Positions 37,142-45,765 of a DNA stretch of 64,000 bases are shown here, piece by piece (the first letter of the stretch is position 1; each line of letters begins with the position of its first letter). Location of the stretch: NCBI RefSeq assembly GCF_900104415.1, contig NZ_FMXR01000009.1, positions 89,934 through 153,933 of the forward strand, in the 5' to 3' direction. The position numbers and the translations under genes are program-made. Source of the DNA: Eubacterium oxidoreducens. Its GTDB lineage: Bacteria > Bacillota > Clostridia > Lachnospirales > Lachnospiraceae. The notes under the pieces are model-generated. The model saw nothing but the letters and a program-made list of their open reading frames with translations. It was not told where the DNA came from and searched no databases.

Positions 37142-38416
37142 TTATTGCTCAAATACTACTTCACCATTGAAAATGGTTGCCTTTACACGTCCATATAACG
37201 TCTCTCCATCAAACGGTGTGTTGCGTCCCTTTGAATAAAACTCGTTCGAATCTACCGTCCAATTTTCCTTTGGATTAAAAAGAACCAGATCTGCTATCTT
37301 ACCTTCTTGTACACTTCCTCTGTCAAGACCGATAATCTTCGCTGGATTCAGACTCATCTTCTCTGCCATCTGGCATATATCAATCACATTTTCTTTTACA
37401 AGTTTTGTATAAGTAAGCGCAGCCGCAGTCTCAAGTCCCACAATTCCAAATGGAGCCTTCTTCATACTTGCATTTTTTTCATCTACGCTGTGCGGTGCAT
37501 GATCTGTCGCAATTACCTCAATCGTACCATCTGCAATACCTTTTATTAATGCCTTTTGATCTTCTTTTGATCGAAGCGGTGGATTCATCTTATACCTTGC
37601 ATCATCTGCCGGAATGTCATCTTCACATAGTGCAAAATGATGCGGGCATACTTCTCCGGTCACCTGTGCACCTCTTGCCTTCGCCCATGCCAGCATATCC
37701 ACACTAAGTGCTGTAGATACGTGACACAGATGCAGTCTGACTCCAATTTCTGCCGCCATAATCATATCTCTTGCCGCAATAACATCTTCAACAGATCCCG
37801 TGATTCCTGCAAGTCCGAGTTTTTGGGATTGTTTTCCTTCATGCACAACACCTCCGCGCACCAGATTAATATCTTCGCAATGCGCAAACACCGGAATTCC
37901 CATCCGCTTGGCCTCTAACATGCCTTCATAATATAGACCGGAATTCATCACGCTCTTACCGTCCTCACTGATTGCCGGTGCTCCTTCTTTCACCATTCCC
38001 TCAATATCGGCGAGTTTCTCACCCTTTTGTCCCTTGGTTACGGCTCCTATCTGTAGCACTCGAATCGGTGAAAGTGCTTTTGCTTTGTTATTTACATACT
38101 TCACAACATCCACCTGATCGGCAACCGGCTTTGTATTGGGCATTGCCAAAATTGTAGTATAACCACCTGCCGCTGCTGCCTTCGAACCGGTCTCAATAGT
38201 TTCTTTATACTCTAATCCCGGATCTCTAAGATGCACATGCAAATCAATGAATCCCGGCATCAGATAACTGCCTTTGGCATCTATTACTCTTTCTGCATCT
38301 TTTGTTATATTCTTTGAAATCTCTTTAATCGTTTCTCCGTCAATCAGCACATCTGCATCAACAACTGTCTTTGATGCCGGATCTACAACTATTGCATTTT
38401 TAATTAATAATGTCAT
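37142..38416 (-). CDS. pyrC: Dihydroorotase
   Basis: 424 residues. The ATG at 38416 (MTLLIKNAIVVDPAS) has AGGAAA five bases upstream; the longer frame to 38476 would run through the promoter. Metal ligands are in GFIDLHVHLRDPG, HLCHVSTALS and ATDHAPHSVDEK. It is the class I type that cyclises carbamoyl aspartate. It is the first gene of the pyr operon; pyrB and carbamoyl-phosphate synthase genes are not here. Confidence 0.96.
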   Translation of the reverse strand: MTLLIKNAIVVDPASKTVVDADVLIDGETIKEISKNITKDAERVIDAKGSYLMPGFIDLHVHLRDPGLEYKETIETGSKAAAAGGYTTILAMPNTKPVADQVDVVKYVNNKAKALSPIRVLQIGAVTKGQKGEKLADIEGMVKEGAPAISEDGKSVMNSGLYYEGMLEAKRMGIPVFAHCEDINLVRGGVVHEGKQSQKLGLAGITGSVEDVIAARDMIMAAEIGVRLHLCHVSTALSVDMLAWAKARGAQVTGEVCPHHFALCEDDIPADDARYKMNPPLRSKEDQKALIKGIADGTIEVIATDHAPHSVDEKNASMKKAPFGIVGLETAAALTYTKLVKENVIDICQMAEKMSLNPAKIIGLDRGSVQEGKIADLVLFNPKENWTVDSNEFYSKGRNTPFDGETLYGRVKATIFNGEVVFEQ

Positions 38417-38447
38417 TTGGATTTCCTTTCTCCTTTTGCTTATGGTT

Positions 38448-38476
38448 ATTTTAACATAGGTATTTTTCTCTAGCAA
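38448..38476 (-). promoter_or_regulatory. Promoter of the pyrCFKDE operon
   Basis: On the minus strand TTGCTA (38471-38476), 17 bp, TAAAAT (38448-38453). The leader would be only about 25 nt, leaving no room for a PyrR attenuator. Confidence 0.65.
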
Positions 38477-38491
38477 CGAAGCCTGCCAAAA

Positions 38492-38518
38492 GACTCTCCG
38501 ATGATTGCGGAGAGCCTT
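38492..38518 (-). terminator. Terminator after hflX
   Basis: On the minus strand the stem GGCTCTCCG with CGGAGAGTC is followed by TTTTGG, a few bases past the hflX stop and just upstream of the pyr promoter. Confidence 0.7.
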
Positions 38519-38520
38519 TC

Positions 38521-39771
38521 TTAATCACATATACCTAATTGACCTGCCAATGCTTGAGAGACATACGCCTTTATTAAGATTCCTTCTGCAACATATTCTT
38601 CTTCTAACAGTTCTCCATTCTTACGAATCTGAGCGACTTTACTGCCCTCATCATAGGAAAATACATGTTCAATATATTGCTTATCTTCCCGAAGCAATTG
38701 CTCAATCGTTTCAAAAAGCGTATCTATTCCCTGACCCTTCAATATCGTGGTCTTAATCGCCTTCTCTGCTCGAAAATCACGAAGTGCTTCTTCATCTTTC
38801 ACAAGATCTTGTTTATTAAAAAGTGTAATAATCGGTTTGTCCTTTACTCCCAAGCGATCGAGCGTCTCATAAACAATATGCATCTGCTTATCGCGCTGCG
38901 GATTTGAAGCATCAATTACATGAATCAAAATATCTGCATATTTTGCTTCCTCCAAGGTGCTTTTAAATGCCTCTATCAAATGATGTGGTAATTTTCTTAT
39001 AAATCCAACGGTATCTGTCAACAAAACTTCCTGTTTATTTGGAAGAGATAATTTTCTCGTCGTTGCGTCAAGCGTTGCAAATAACTTATCTTCCTGAAGT
39101 ACCCCGGCATCCGTCAGATAGTTCAGCAGAGTAGACTTGCCGGCATTTGTATAACCGACAATGGCAATTACCGGAAGATGCGAGTGTTCCCTTGCGCTTC
39201 GCGCAACTTCTCTATGCTGCTGCATTTCTTTCAATTCTCTAGAAAGCTGTGCCACTCTATTTTTTATCACTCGTCTGTCAACTTCAAGTTTTGTTTCTCC
39301 CGGACCTCTCGTTCCGATTCCACCACCAAGTCTTGACATGGACTTTCCAAATCCTGCAAGCCTTGTCATAGAATATTTAAGCTGCGCCAATTCCACCTGC
39401 AGCTTTCCTTCTGATGTCCGCGCTCTGGCTGCAAAGATATCCAATATCACCAAAGTTCGATCCATAACCTTACAATCCAGTTCATCTTCCAGATTCTTCA
39501 TCTGCGCCGGTGATAATTCATCATCACAGACAATTCCATCTGCATGATAAAAAAGCAGACTTTCTCTTATTTCTTCAATTTTTCCTTTTCCAACATACGT
39601 CCCGGGATGAATATTCTCACGATTTTGTATGATACTGCATACCACCTCGGCTCCGGCCGTCTTACATAGCAATTCCAATTCCTTCATAGAATCTTGTGTA
39701 TCATCGCCATCTTTCATACTGACCCCGACCAAAACAAGACGTTCTGTGATTGTCTGCATTTGTTCTGTCAT
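38521..39771 (-). CDS. hflX: Ribosome-associated GTPase HflX
   Basis: 416 residues from the ATG at 39771 (MTEQMQTITERLVLVGV), with GAGG nine bases upstream; the longer frame overlaps the TPR gene. HflX signature GPGETKLEVDRR, then G1 GYTNAGKSTLLN, G3 DTVGFIRKLPHHLIEAF and G4 NKQD. By family it rescues or splits stalled ribosomes under stress. It follows the TPR lipoprotein gene almost without a gap. Confidence 0.95.
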   Translation of the reverse strand: MTEQMQTITERLVLVGVSMKDGDDTQDSMKELELLCKTAGAEVVCSIIQNRENIHPGTYVGKGKIEEIRESLLFYHADGIVCDDELSPAQMKNLEDELDCKVMDRTLVILDIFAARARTSEGKLQVELAQLKYSMTRLAGFGKSMSRLGGGIGTRGPGETKLEVDRRVIKNRVAQLSRELKEMQQHREVARSAREHSHLPVIAIVGYTNAGKSTLLNYLTDAGVLQEDKLFATLDATTRKLSLPNKQEVLLTDTVGFIRKLPHHLIEAFKSTLEEAKYADILIHVIDASNPQRDKQMHIVYETLDRLGVKDKPIITLFNKQDLVKDEEALRDFRAEKAIKTTILKGQGIDTLFETIEQLLREDKQYIEHVFSYDEGSKVAQIRKNGELLEEEYVAEGILIKAYVSQALAGQLGICD

Positions 39772-39772
39772 T

Positions 39773-40756
39773 TTATGAATCCTCACTGCCTGAAACTCTT
39801 GTCTGCAAAAATGTATTCTCCCGAACTGCATCTTCGTCCTCCGGATATTTTTCCAGATAATCCTGCATCAGACTATATGCAGTATCAAAATCGCCTGCGT
39901 ACTCATAGGCTGCGATTTCATTTTGTAATAATTCTTGCTCATTTTCCACATCTTCAATTTCCAACCCTTTTGAAAAGCAGGAAATCGCAGTTTCATAATC
40001 TTCATTTTGCATAGCTACGCACCCTGCGAGGTTTAATGCTTCTCCATCTTCCGAATGAGAACTTGTATATTCTTCAATCTGCGCAGTTGCATTGCCGGTC
40101 TCACCCTTTGCAAGATAGACTTCCGCTAAAAGAAGCGTTGCATCATCATTACTGCTTTTCGCTTCTTCCAATGTTGAAATCGCCTGATCATATTCCTCCA
40201 ATAGATAGTAGGCGTTTCCTACATTGTATAATTCTTCTCCGGAAGAGCCCCCCTTAGAAATAACTTCGTTAAGATAGGTTGCCGCTTCGTCTTCCATATC
40301 AGCTCCAATCAGTGCTGTACCAACCTGATTAGACATCTCTCCAAAATCTTCTGCAAGTTCGATTGCTTTTTCAAAATCCGCTATGGCTTTTTTGCTTTCT
40401 TCTTCCTGCAGATAAACATTTCCTCTTAAATAATAGGCATCTGCTGCTTCTTCATCATAAGAAATAATTGCAGTATATGTCTCAATGGCTCCATCACTAT
40501 CGCCGTTTTTATATTGGGCAAGTGCCTTATAATAATTAATATCTATTTCAAGATTCGTAACAGAACCACCGCTTTTTACTTCTAACGCTTTATCAAATGC
40601 CTCAATCGCATCTTCATATTCTCCGCTCTTAAGATCATTGATTCCGATTGTACGATATGCCTGTTCGTTTTCGAGTTCTTCCTTTGATGTGCATCCATTA
40701 AGAATCAGCATTCCCATTGCACCAAGCAGCATCATAACTACAATTCGTCTCTTCAT
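39773..40756 (-). CDS. TPR-repeat lipoprotein
   Basis: 327 residues. A lipoprotein signal (MKRRIVVMMLLGAMGMLILNGC, Cys about 22) is followed by about eight tetratricopeptide repeats covering residues 35-310 (for example LKSGEYEDAIEAFDKALEV, DEEAADAYYLRGNVYLQEEESKKAIADFEKAIEL). It is probably an extracytoplasmic scaffold; partners are unknown. It has its own strong promoter with a hairpin in the leader and reads into hflX. Confidence 0.88.
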   Translation of the reverse strand: MKRRIVVMMLLGAMGMLILNGCTSKEELENEQAYRTIGINDLKSGEYEDAIEAFDKALEVKSGGSVTNLEIDINYYKALAQYKNGDSDGAIETYTAIISYDEEAADAYYLRGNVYLQEEESKKAIADFEKAIELAEDFGEMSNQVGTALIGADMEDEAATYLNEVISKGGSSGEELYNVGNAYYLLEEYDQAISTLEEAKSSNDDATLLLAEVYLAKGETGNATAQIEEYTSSHSEDGEALNLAGCVAMQNEDYETAISCFSKGLEIEDVENEQELLQNEIAAYEYAGDFDTAYSLMQDYLEKYPEDEDAVRENTFLQTRVSGSEDS

Positions 40757-40786
40757 TTCGTATATCCTTCATTTTGCTTATTGAAA

Positions 40787-40862
40787 GCCCCACTTATCAG
40801 TAAGATAGGCGGGGCCGTAATATTAGTAAAAACATTGTAGCACTTGACCTTGTTTTTTGCAA
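40787..40862 (-). promoter_or_regulatory. Promoter and leader hairpin of the TPR-hflX unit
   Basis: On the minus strand TTGCAA (40857-40862), 17 bp, TACAAT (40834-40839). The leader then forms a 12-bp stem with one mismatch (GCCCCGCCTATC with GATAAGTGGGGC, 40787-40815), about 30 bp before the ATG and followed by TTTC. It could stabilise the mRNA or act as a weak attenuator. Confidence 0.55.
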
Positions 40863-40900
40863 TGAACTTCACAGAGTCTTAAGGATTCTTGACGCTTCTA

Positions 40901-43900
40901 TCAACCATTTTTACATTCGGCAAATAACTCTTCTAATTTCTTTTCTCCAGATGCCTCTTTAAGACCTGCTATACCGTAGTGCTGCACCCACTGCTGCACC
41001 TTCTTAATCTGTTCTTCTGAGAAGATCCATTGTTCCTTTGGCGTATTATTTTTGAGATTCGAAAAAGCCTGCTGAATCGTCTGCACATAGTTTTCATCTG
41101 TATACCAGATTGAATCTTCTAAAAGTCCTCCTTCCTTATAGTCCCTTTCATATGCATCCTCGTTTATATAACGAGTATAATAATCCGTCTTATCTTGTCC
41201 ATCTGCCTGTAGCACCCAGATGTTAATCTCCTTCGTAGTTTCATTTCCATAGCCATCAGTTGCAACAATACAAGCGGATATCGCCCCGGTGCTTTCGAAT
41301 AATTTCATCTCTTCTTTGATGACATCAAAATCCTTTATTATGACCTGTGCACCATTTTTTAGAATTCCATCTTCCTCGTCTTCTACAATCACTTTGTGCA
41401 AAATCTGTTTTTGTGTAAGGTCTTCTATCTGGGTATCTAGAATGGTCACATCCTCACAGGCCAAAAATCTTGGATACGCATCATAAATTGCCTGAAGTAT
41501 GATATGATCTCTTCCCTGCACCGACTTGACTGCCGATAAGTTCATAGCCGAGTTTTCAAGCTCCTTAATCGATATTTCCTGTGCCGGTAGATATACTGCC
41601 CCGTCTTTTGATATTCCAATATTCTTATATGTTGCCCTCTTATCAAGCGACCATCCCACAAAGGAATACTTGTATTTGTCATCACCACTAAGAAATGCCT
41701 GTTCAAACCACGGCGCAGTTCCATCTTCTCCGACATTTTCCCTAAAACGGTATTTCTTGTCATCTGTTGGTTCATCCAAAAGATGCGCTCGCTTAATCGT
41801 CGCAATCTTCATTCCATCTAAAGGTGCTTTATAATTCCCCTGATATTCGATTGCCGGCATCTGCTTCCAGATTCCATACCAGGTAACATCCCCTGTCATC
41901 TTGATCGTTTGAGAAGTCTGATACACTCCCGGCGTATCACTCTTTGCCACAGCCGCCTTATTAAGAGACCATCCAATAAACTCATACAACGCCTTTTTCC
42001 CATCTTTGGTATGTAAGAGCGGCGTTGTAAATTCACACTTATAGTTTTCATGCCACCATCCATCGTTAGAATCTTTTGGCACATTCGTTGCATAATAGGT
42101 GGCCGGCACTCCATTTTCCCCCTTATAGGTTATTTTATAATTTGTCGACAAGACTGCCATATTGACTGCCCCATTTTGATCCGTTCCTCTTCCAGCTCGC
42201 AAGAATCGATTACTGCCACAGGCAAGATTGGTCATCCCCTGCTCCGCCATGCGTGCAATCTGTGCTTGCGTTGTAGTCGCATTTCCGGCTATAATTTCCA
42301 GCATTTTCCGGCCTAGCGCACGGTCGTCCTCCGCTGTTTTTAACACCATTGCTGAACTATATTTTTTCCCCTCTTCAAAAGTTCGATTCATATTTCCATC
42401 CACGCATAGATAGACTTTTTTTTCCAAAAATATCGGCTGCTGTGTGTAAAAACTTTTTCCAACCGTACAGGTTCCATACTGATGTATGCCATATTGCGTA
42501 CATCCGGTAATACTTACATCTTCCAATATAAGATTGCCTTTATCTATGATTCCATTCGTACCTCCCATAATCGTTCCCTTTTTTATTTGGGCATAACCAC
42601 TTTTCGTTACGCGGATACATGACATAGAATGATGTTCATCACTGACCCGAAAGTTCTTGACGTCGTTTGATACATACAATTCTCCTCCAATACAGATTTG
42701 TTCCCTTCCGGCTTGTGGTGCTGACACCTCAGTTGTACTGTTTTTTATTGCCTTCCATACACCATCTATATCCATAGCACTTCCTGCAGAACTTGCACCG
42801 GCTTTATTTTGACTTATGGTTAATATTCCGGCATTTTCAAAATTTGCTCCTTTCTCAATGCACATAGCACCACCGCTTGCATTTGCCGTATTCCCCGTCA
42901 TAACAAGCTCACCGTTATTCTTAATCGTGCTATCACTTTCCATGATGATACCGCCTCCTGCACCATCTGCATGATTCTTATCCAACACGATTTTTCCATT
43001 ATTTACCAGGCTGCCTCCATCTAAAGATTGCCCCTTTATGATTATTGCACCGCCTCTCCCGCTTAGATAGCCGGCATGTGCGCAGCAATCCCGAATCGTC
43101 AAGGTCGCATCCTTTTCCACTCTCATAAGCGCTTTCTGATTCTTCGTGCTTTCCACAATTCGAATTGTTCCTGCATTATTATAAGAATCCACATTCGCAA
43201 ATAAACATTGCCCTTTCATGGTCACGGATGCACCTGACTTAATCTTCATTCCGCCTGTATTTGACTTTGAAGATTCCTCTTTTGAGGGATTATTTACAAC
43301 ATATGCACTCGGTTTTGCATACAGCACGCTTACATTGTTTAGAATCGTGGTATTGTTTTCTCCCGTCAGAACACCTCCATAAACCGGATTATCCTTAGTT
43401 CCGATTGTTACATTTTCCAGATTAAGACTTATATGATTTGTCTTTTTATAATCCACGACACTAGGATTTGTGACTATTAAATAGCCAAATCTTGCCTTCA
43501 CATTTTTCACAATACAATCATGCATCGTAAGATTTCCCTGCTCCATCACGCATAGCACCGTATTGGTCTGGTCCGAACAATTATCCGGTCCACACTTGTT
43601 CCAAAGATTCTTAACCACGATGTGCTCTAACTCAACACTTCCACTATTCACAATAAGACTGCTCTTTATTCCATTCGAAAGCGAATCTCCTGCACCCCCT
43701 GTCAATGACGCTATTTGCGTCTTATACTTTGAATTCGTTATATGCAGCTTTCCCTTTGTCTTGACATGAAACATGGAAAATTCCTTGTCAAAATAATCCT
43801 TTCCCAATGACAGCTTATTGCCATTTAAGTCAATGGTAACATCACTTGTGATATCAATTGTATAATTATTATTATTCGGCTCTAAAGATATAGAATCGGT

Positions 43901-44065
43901 TAATTTCACACTGACATCCTTGGTCTTATTTTCAATTGCACTTCGAAGCTGATTCGAACCTGATACCGTCTGTGCAGCTATGACTTTCTTAGCAGAAAGC
44001 ATTCCGCACATCATTAGCAATGCAAAAAGACCGATCAGGCCTATCCATTTTATTTTCATACTCAT
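40901..44065 (-). CDS. Large secreted beta-helix surface protein of the Tad locus
   Basis: 1054 residues from the ATG at 44065, with GGGGAG eight bases upstream; the longer frame overlaps the upstream gene. A signal peptide (MKIKWIGLIGLFALLMMCGMLSAKKVIAA) is followed by a right-handed beta-helix-like region to about residue 560 (repeated short strands with GGAI/GGGI/GGAM turns and asparagine ladders). Two InlB B-repeat-like units follow (YKITYKGENG...WYGIWK and the GNYKAPLDG segment). A unique C-terminal region ends in LFAECKNG. No LPXTG motif is seen. As last gene of the pilus operon it may be a pilus-associated adhesin, which is an inference. Confidence 0.8.
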   Translation of the reverse strand: MSMKIKWIGLIGLFALLMMCGMLSAKKVIAAQTVSGSNQLRSAIENKTKDVSVKLTDSISLEPNNNNYTIDITSDVTIDLNGNKLSLGKDYFDKEFSMFHVKTKGKLHITNSKYKTQIASLTGGAGDSLSNGIKSSLIVNSGSVELEHIVVKNLWNKCGPDNCSDQTNTVLCVMEQGNLTMHDCIVKNVKARFGYLIVTNPSVVDYKKTNHISLNLENVTIGTKDNPVYGGVLTGENNTTILNNVSVLYAKPSAYVVNNPSKEESSKSNTGGMKIKSGASVTMKGQCLFANVDSYNNAGTIRIVESTKNQKALMRVEKDATLTIRDCCAHAGYLSGRGGAIIIKGQSLDGGSLVNNGKIVLDKNHADGAGGGIIMESDSTIKNNGELVMTGNTANASGGAMCIEKGANFENAGILTISQNKAGASSAGSAMDIDGVWKAIKNSTTEVSAPQAGREQICIGGELYVSNDVKNFRVSDEHHSMSCIRVTKSGYAQIKKGTIMGGTNGIIDKGNLILEDVSITGCTQYGIHQYGTCTVGKSFYTQQPIFLEKKVYLCVDGNMNRTFEEGKKYSSAMVLKTAEDDRALGRKMLEIIAGNATTTQAQIARMAEQGMTNLACGSNRFLRAGRGTDQNGAVNMAVLSTNYKITYKGENGVPATYYATNVPKDSNDGWWHENYKCEFTTPLLHTKDGKKALYEFIGWSLNKAAVAKSDTPGVYQTSQTIKMTGDVTWYGIWKQMPAIEYQGNYKAPLDGMKIATIKRAHLLDEPTDDKKYRFRENVGEDGTAPWFEQAFLSGDDKYKYSFVGWSLDKRATYKNIGISKDGAVYLPAQEISIKELENSAMNLSAVKSVQGRDHIILQAIYDAYPRFLACEDVTILDTQIEDLTQKQILHKVIVEDEEDGILKNGAQVIIKDFDVIKEEMKLFESTGAISACIVATDGYGNETTKEINIWVLQADGQDKTDYYTRYINEDAYERDYKEGGLLEDSIWYTDENYVQTIQQAFSNLKNNTPKEQWIFSEEQIKKVQQWVQHYGIAGLKEASGEKKLEELFAECKNG

Positions 44066-44087
44066 CTGCAATACTCCCCCTTCACGC

Positions 44088-44675
44088 TTATTGATACTGC
44101 GCTCGATAGATGACGTCCTGTTCAACCACCTCTCCCGCAACAGCTATGTGTCCACTCATTGATTTCCAATGAACGAATTTTTTATCTGCTCGCTTAGGCG
44201 CCTTGGTGGGAAGAATCATTTTCTCCCCTTTTGTAAGCTTGTATTTGCGAACTACGTTTCCATCCTCATCCTCAAAAATCACACTGCAATAATGTTTTGG
44301 ACCTTCACGTTCTAACAATGCTGTCGTTTCATAAGTAAGCGTATGCACCTTCTGACCTATACTGTCGTATTCTTCTGTCACTTTCACTGCCAAAATACCT
44401 TTTTCTAAATCAGCTGCTGCAATATCCACCTGTATTTGAGCATTGGGATTAAGACGGATCAGTGCATGCTGCAAGAACTCGATCACAAATTCTTCTTGTG
44501 ACTTTTGCGTAAACAGATTTTGTTCTAATGTCTCATCTAGTGCCGACTCTACCGTACTTTCTAATGTAGCTTGCTCGTTTACCATACGAATTGCCCGGCC
44601 ATGAATACTTAATACCGTAAGTACCAAAAAGATTCCGGCCAATACCAGACTTACACCAATTACAATTCCCCTCAT
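44088..44675 (-). CDS. Tad-locus single-pass protein with InlB-like C-terminal repeat
   Basis: 195 residues. One N-terminal membrane helix (GIVIGVSLVLAGIFLVLTVLSI) is followed by an extracellular region. The C-terminal ~70 residues (YCSVIFEDEDGNVVRKYKLTKG...DKKFVHWKSMSG...DVIYRAQY) resemble a single InlB B-repeat, as in the following large protein. It may be a minor pilin-like or TadE-like component. It overlaps its upstream neighbour by 4 bp. Confidence 0.7.
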   Translation of the reverse strand: MRGIVIGVSLVLAGIFLVLTVLSIHGRAIRMVNEQATLESTVESALDETLEQNLFTQKSQEEFVIEFLQHALIRLNPNAQIQVDIAAADLEKGILAVKVTEEYDSIGQKVHTLTYETTALLEREGPKHYCSVIFEDEDGNVVRKYKLTKGEKMILPTKAPKRADKKFVHWKSMSGHIAVAGEVVEQDVIYRAQYQ

Positions 44676-45139
44676 GACTCACCTCCCGTAATATGAACCA
44701 CAAATGTCTTGTTGCGCCGCACACTACCATAACTCCTTACCATCAGTCGATAATCGCCCCCTGATGTGAAAAATATTTTCTGCGTTGCCGGCTCTAGTAT
44801 TGCCATCCCTTTTGCCACAGCATCTTCCCCGGTTATATAGAGCTTAATTCCAATTATTCTACAAGGAATCGTCTGATTATTCTCCGTCGCACTGATTAAT
44901 TGTTCAGCCGTGTACCACTGCTTGTTCATCGGCGATGTCTTTAATCTGATTTTCGTGTCCGGTTTATTCTGCATCGCATATTGCGTATCTTTATCCATTT
45001 GTATTACCTGCCGCAATTGTCCTTGTACATACGCTCCAGCCTTCTCTAAGAACGAACCTTTTGTCAGCGCAAAGAGTACAAGGATCACCACCACTGCAGC
45101 AAGTACAGCGCCGGAAAATTGCCGTACAATCTGTGTCAT
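44672..45139 (-). CDS. Tad-locus single-pass pseudopilin-like protein
   Basis: 155 residues. A short N-terminus and one hydrophobic helix (AVLAAVVVILVLFALTKG) precede an extracellular domain of about 120 residues with no family I recognise. Size and topology fit TadE/TadF-type minor pilins. Its ATG overlaps the stop of the 50-residue ORF (CTATGA), and its end overlaps the next gene by 4 bp. Confidence 0.65.
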   Translation of the reverse strand: MTQIVRQFSGAVLAAVVVILVLFALTKGSFLEKAGAYVQGQLRQVIQMDKDTQYAMQNKPDTKIRLKTSPMNKQWYTAEQLISATENNQTIPCRIIGIKLYITGEDAVAKGMAILEPATQKIFFTSGGDYRLMVRSYGSVRRNKTFVVHITGGES

Positions 45140-45288
45140 AGTCCACCCCCGATTGCATCTGCCAAAACCTCCTGCACCAACCGGGCAATCGTTCCTCCTT
45201 TAACATAGGAAAGCACTATAATTGCAAAAGCTACAGCTGCAAGAGTTTCCACTATAAACGCGCCGTATTTTCCAATTACATCTGACAT
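45136..45288 (-). CDS. 50-residue membrane peptide in the Tad operon
   Basis: Too short for usual ORF cut-offs. It reads MSDVIGKYGAFIVETLAAVA, then FAIIVLSYVKGGTIARLVQE, then VLADAIGGGL. It has one membrane helix with an acidic residue at its N-terminal side, resembling a small prepilin-like peptide. GGGGGTAACAG precedes the ATG, and the TGA stop overlaps the next ATG. Function unknown; a candidate small pilin or assembly factor. Confidence 0.65.
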   Translation of the reverse strand: MSDVIGKYGAFIVETLAAVAFAIIVLSYVKGGTIARLVQEVLADAIGGGL

Positions 45289-45298
45289 CTGTTACCCC

Positions 45299-45400
45299 CT
45301 ATCCAAACATATGAAATAGCAGGCACATCCAGCCAACAAGCATACCGCCCACCATGGCAAGTACGATAACCAACCCATACTCTTCTATCAATTGCTTCAT
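45299..45400 (-). CDS. 33-residue membrane peptide in the Tad operon
   Basis: MKQLIEEYGLVIVLAMVGG followed by MLVGWMCLLFHMFG. A good ribosome site (AAGGGGAGAG) lies 5-6 bases upstream, and it sits between two operon genes with only 10-13 bp on each side. The EEYGLVIVLAM start recalls the processed N-terminus of Flp-type pilins, but the peptide is too short to be sure. Confidence 0.55.
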   Translation of the reverse strand: MKQLIEEYGLVIVLAMVGGMLVGWMCLLFHMFG

Positions 45401-45413
45401 AATCTCTCCCCTT

Positions 45414-45752
45414 TCATCTTGCATAACTTCTAATCACATGTGACTGCCGATCAATCAAAAGAAGCTGCATCGAATATGTATATGTTGTCTTAAGCTCGGC
45501 CATATCGCGAACTCCATCATTATTACAATCCATAACCAGCACCGATAAGTTGTATCCTTTCTCCTTCGCCGTCTCCTTACAGGTTGCAATAGCAGCATCC
45601 GAAAAATTATATTGTTCTATCATTGCTGTTGCATCTGCCGTATAACGCTGCGCTGCAGCTGCATCAAGTGCTACCGTAATCACACCAACACCGACAACTA
45701 AAAACAAAATCATCAAAAACAATGCCAAAAAACTCTTTGGAATCTGTTCCAT
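45414..45752 (-). CDS. DUF4320/TadE-like minor pilin
   Basis: 112 residues. One N-terminal helix (FLALFLMILFLVVGVGVITVALDAAAAQRY) precedes a small extracellular domain (TADATAMIEQYNFSDAAIATCKETAKEKGY). The pattern of a hydrophobic helix, a small-residue turn and an alpha spine fits TadE-type or DUF4320 proteins found with Gram-positive Tad loci. GGGGAG precedes the ATG. It lies 13 bp downstream of the GspF-type gene. Confidence 0.65.
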   Translation of the reverse strand: MEQIPKSFLALFLMILFLVVGVGVITVALDAAAAQRYTADATAMIEQYNFSDAAIATCKETAKEKGYNLSVLVMDCNNDGVRDMAELKTTYTYSMQLLLIDRQSHVIRSYAR

Positions 45753-45765
45753 TCTCTCTCCCCTT

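Noticed and set aside
38417..38447. Possible PyrR or UMP attenuator before pyrC
   Set aside because: The leader is only about 25 nt and has no hairpin; the nearby hairpin is the hflX terminator upstream of the promoter.
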